DNA of 13,296 nt from an uncultured Eubacteriales bacterium. GTDB lineage: Bacteria > Bacillota > Clostridia > Oscillospirales > CAG-272. Made by a program: the position numbers and the translations under genes. The stretch lies in the NCBI GenBank assembly GCA_900548735.1, contig URMC01000045.1, positions 1 through 13,296 of the forward strand. Direction: 5' to 3'. The notes beneath the pieces were generated by a model. That model was not told the DNA's origin, ran no database searches, and saw only the letters and a list, made by a program, of their open reading frames with translations. Numbering within the stretch: the stretch's first letter is position 1; each line of letters starts with the position of its first letter. Shown in pieces: positions 11,976-13,296 of this stretch.

Positions 11976-13296
11976 ATGAGTAAAAGCACCTTGAAAAAAG
12001 TTCTGTTTGCGGCGCTGTTTGCGGCACTGCTGACGTGTTGCCTGGTTATCGGCATTGCGGCGGCGCCCACGGATGACGCTGCCGCCGTCAGCGACGGGTA
12101 CGTTGCCCGCACCGGCGAAGCAGGCACCGACACTTACTACAAAACATTGACGGAAGCCATTGCCGCCGTGCCGGAAAACGGCACGGTCACCGTGATTGCG
12201 GATACCGCACTTGATGCTTCCCTGAATCTTACAAAAAGCGTAACGCTTGCAGGTAACGGCGTTATCAGCACATCTGCGGCAGGCGCACATACCATTGTCC
12301 TTGCCGGAAACGTGCATCTGACGGTCACCGGAAATGCGGAAATCAAGGCAACCGGCAGCAATGCCTCTGCCATTTACCAAAGCGCTTCCGCAAACACCGA
12401 GATTACCCTCTCCGGCAACGCGAAGGTGACCTCCAACTATTGGACGATCAATTACGATAAAAACACGGGCGACTATGCCTCTGTCAAGGTAACGATCTCC
12501 GACAACGCCGCCGTCACCGGAAAATACTGCGTCACGGTCAATACAAAATTCCTGTTGGATCTGACCGTAACGGGCGGCACCGTTTCCGCCACGACCAGTG
12601 ACGCCGTTTATGTGGATTCCACCGCCACGGGCGGCACCACGAACATCAGCGTCACCGGCGGGGCGATTTCGGCAAAAGGCAATGGTATCATTGTCAAATC
12701 CAAGGACGGAAAAGCCAAGCTCGATCTGCTCGGCGGCAGTATCACCAGCACCGGCAACGCCGCGGTCTGGCTGAACCCCATCCAAAACAAAGAATTCGCG
12801 GACTGCGTGCTGACGGTTGACGGCGCAACCCTGACAGGCTTCAAATATGCCATCAGCTGTCAAGGATACAACGGAAAAGCAGTCACTGCCTATATGACGG
12901 TTCATGTGCGGCAGAGCAATCCCGAAAAACCGACGAATCTGTCTCTCACAAACACCGAGGCAACGGATGTCATGGCAATTTTCCGAATGGTGGACGGCTC
13001 TCAGGTGGACCTGAACATCTCGGGCGGCACCTTCCATGTGCCGGTCTTCATGCAGGGGCGGCTCGGGCTTGTCGCGGTGCAGGCATCGCGCGACTCGACG
13101 CTGACCGCGTCCGACAGAAAGTATTATTCCATCGACGGCAATCTGAAGATCAACATCAGCGGCGGCAGCTTTGACGGCGGCATGATCTCGGCGTATCAGC
13201 AGCAGGTCAGCCATGCGCAGGTCGTCCGCGGCAACTTTGATGTGACGATCTCCGGAAAGCCGACCTTCAAGACGGGCACGATCCTCGACGCCACGG
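11976..13296 (+). CDS. Secreted beta-helix repeat surface protein, N-terminal part (cut by window end)
   Basis: The frame is open from ATG at 11976 to the window edge (440 complete codons, no stop). AAAGGAGA stands upstream. Residues 1-30 form a Sec signal peptide: a basic start (MSKSTLKK), a hydrophobic core, then GIAAA before PTDD. Next comes YYKTLTEAIAAVPENGTVTV (54-73), a stretch typical of the start of bacterial surface beta-helix domains. Degenerate turns such as VTGNAEI (117), LSGNAKV (145), ISDNAAV (174), VTGGTVS (198), VTGGAIS (226), LLGGSIT (251), VDGATLT (281), ISGGTFH (348) and ISGGSFD (394) recur about every 24-30 residues, as in right-handed parallel beta-helices. This suggests an extracellular adhesin or a carbohydrate-related protein; no catalytic motif is seen. 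The anchor, if any, is beyond the window. Codon use shifts near 13000. Confidence 0.85.
   Translation, partial: MSKSTLKKVLFAALFAALLTCCLVIGIAAAPTDDAAAVSDGYVARTGEAGTDTYYKTLTEAIAAVPENGTVTVIADTALDASLNLTKSVTLAGNGVISTSAAGAHTIVLAGNVHLTVTGNAEIKATGSNASAIYQSASANTEITLSGNAKVTSNYWTINYDKNTGDYASVKVTISDNAAVTGKYCVTVNTKFLLDLTVTGGTVSATTSDAVYVDSTATGGTTNISVTGGAISAKGNGIIVKSKDGKAKLDLLGGSITSTGNAAVWLNPIQNKEFADCVLTVDGATLTGFKYAISCQGYNGKAVTAYMTVHVRQSNPEKPTNLSLTNTEATDVMAIFRMVDGSQVDLNISGGTFHVPVFMQGRLGLVAVQASRDSTLTASDRKYYSIDGNLKINISGGSFDGGMISAYQQQVSHAQVVRGNFDVTISGKPTFKTGTILDAT

Noticed and set aside
12030..12045. Lipobox in the surface protein (LLTCC near residues 18-22)
   Set aside because: The residue before Cys is Thr, which is unusual for a lipobox, and a long hydrophobic stretch continues after it to AAA. 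Cleavage by ordinary signal peptidase near residue 30 fits better.
11904..13214. Long minus-strand open frame (436 codons), rich in Cys, Arg and His
   Set aside because: It lies opposite the surface-protein gene, which has a signal peptide, repeats and a good ribosome site. The composition is what GC-rich antisense frames give, and it has no family motif.

Overview
The window looks like chromosomal DNA of an endospore-forming Firmicute of the Clostridia type. The main reason is a clear forespore sigma factor, SigG. Support comes from Gram-positive style genes (a YmfF/YmfH M16 pair, Lgt, a CNNM/HlyC protein), strong AGGAGG ribosome sites and consensus vegetative promoters. Coding DNA is GC-rich by eye and intergenic DNA is AT-rich. 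I cannot name a genus.

Layout. Positions 1-8007 are read on the minus strand, as four transcription units from right to left. (a) An Mrp/NBP35 Fe-S carrier (7156-7986) has its own promoter and terminator. (b) A tight four-gene operon, ymfF-ymfH-lgt-folD (6987 down to 2627), has a promoter at about 7017-7045, ATGA and 17-base overlaps, and a strong terminator at 2594-2623. (c) sigG (2510-1737) has a candidate forespore-type promoter and a 5' leader hairpin. (d) A CNNM/DUF21-CBS-CorC_HlyC membrane protein (1419-127) is preceded by a consensus promoter and a leader of about 180 bases, which holds two hairpins and a 28-codon acidic ORF. From 8167 the genes are on the plus strand. Two ABC half-transporters (8167-9903 and 9900-11672) overlap by ATGA and form a heterodimer with one degenerate ATP site. 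After a strong terminator comes an AT-rich regulatory region full of symmetric elements, then a 36-residue peptide gene and the start of a secreted beta-helix surface protein that runs off the right end.

How the parts relate. Most of the left part is housekeeping: lipoprotein lipidation, one-carbon folate metabolism, Fe-S assembly, cation homeostasis and sporulation control. The parts most worth a second look are the leader of the CNNM gene, which could be a translation-dependent sensor, and the small-peptide plus surface-protein unit at the right end with its unusual promoter region. I saw no tRNA, rRNA, CRISPR array, transposase or phage gene.
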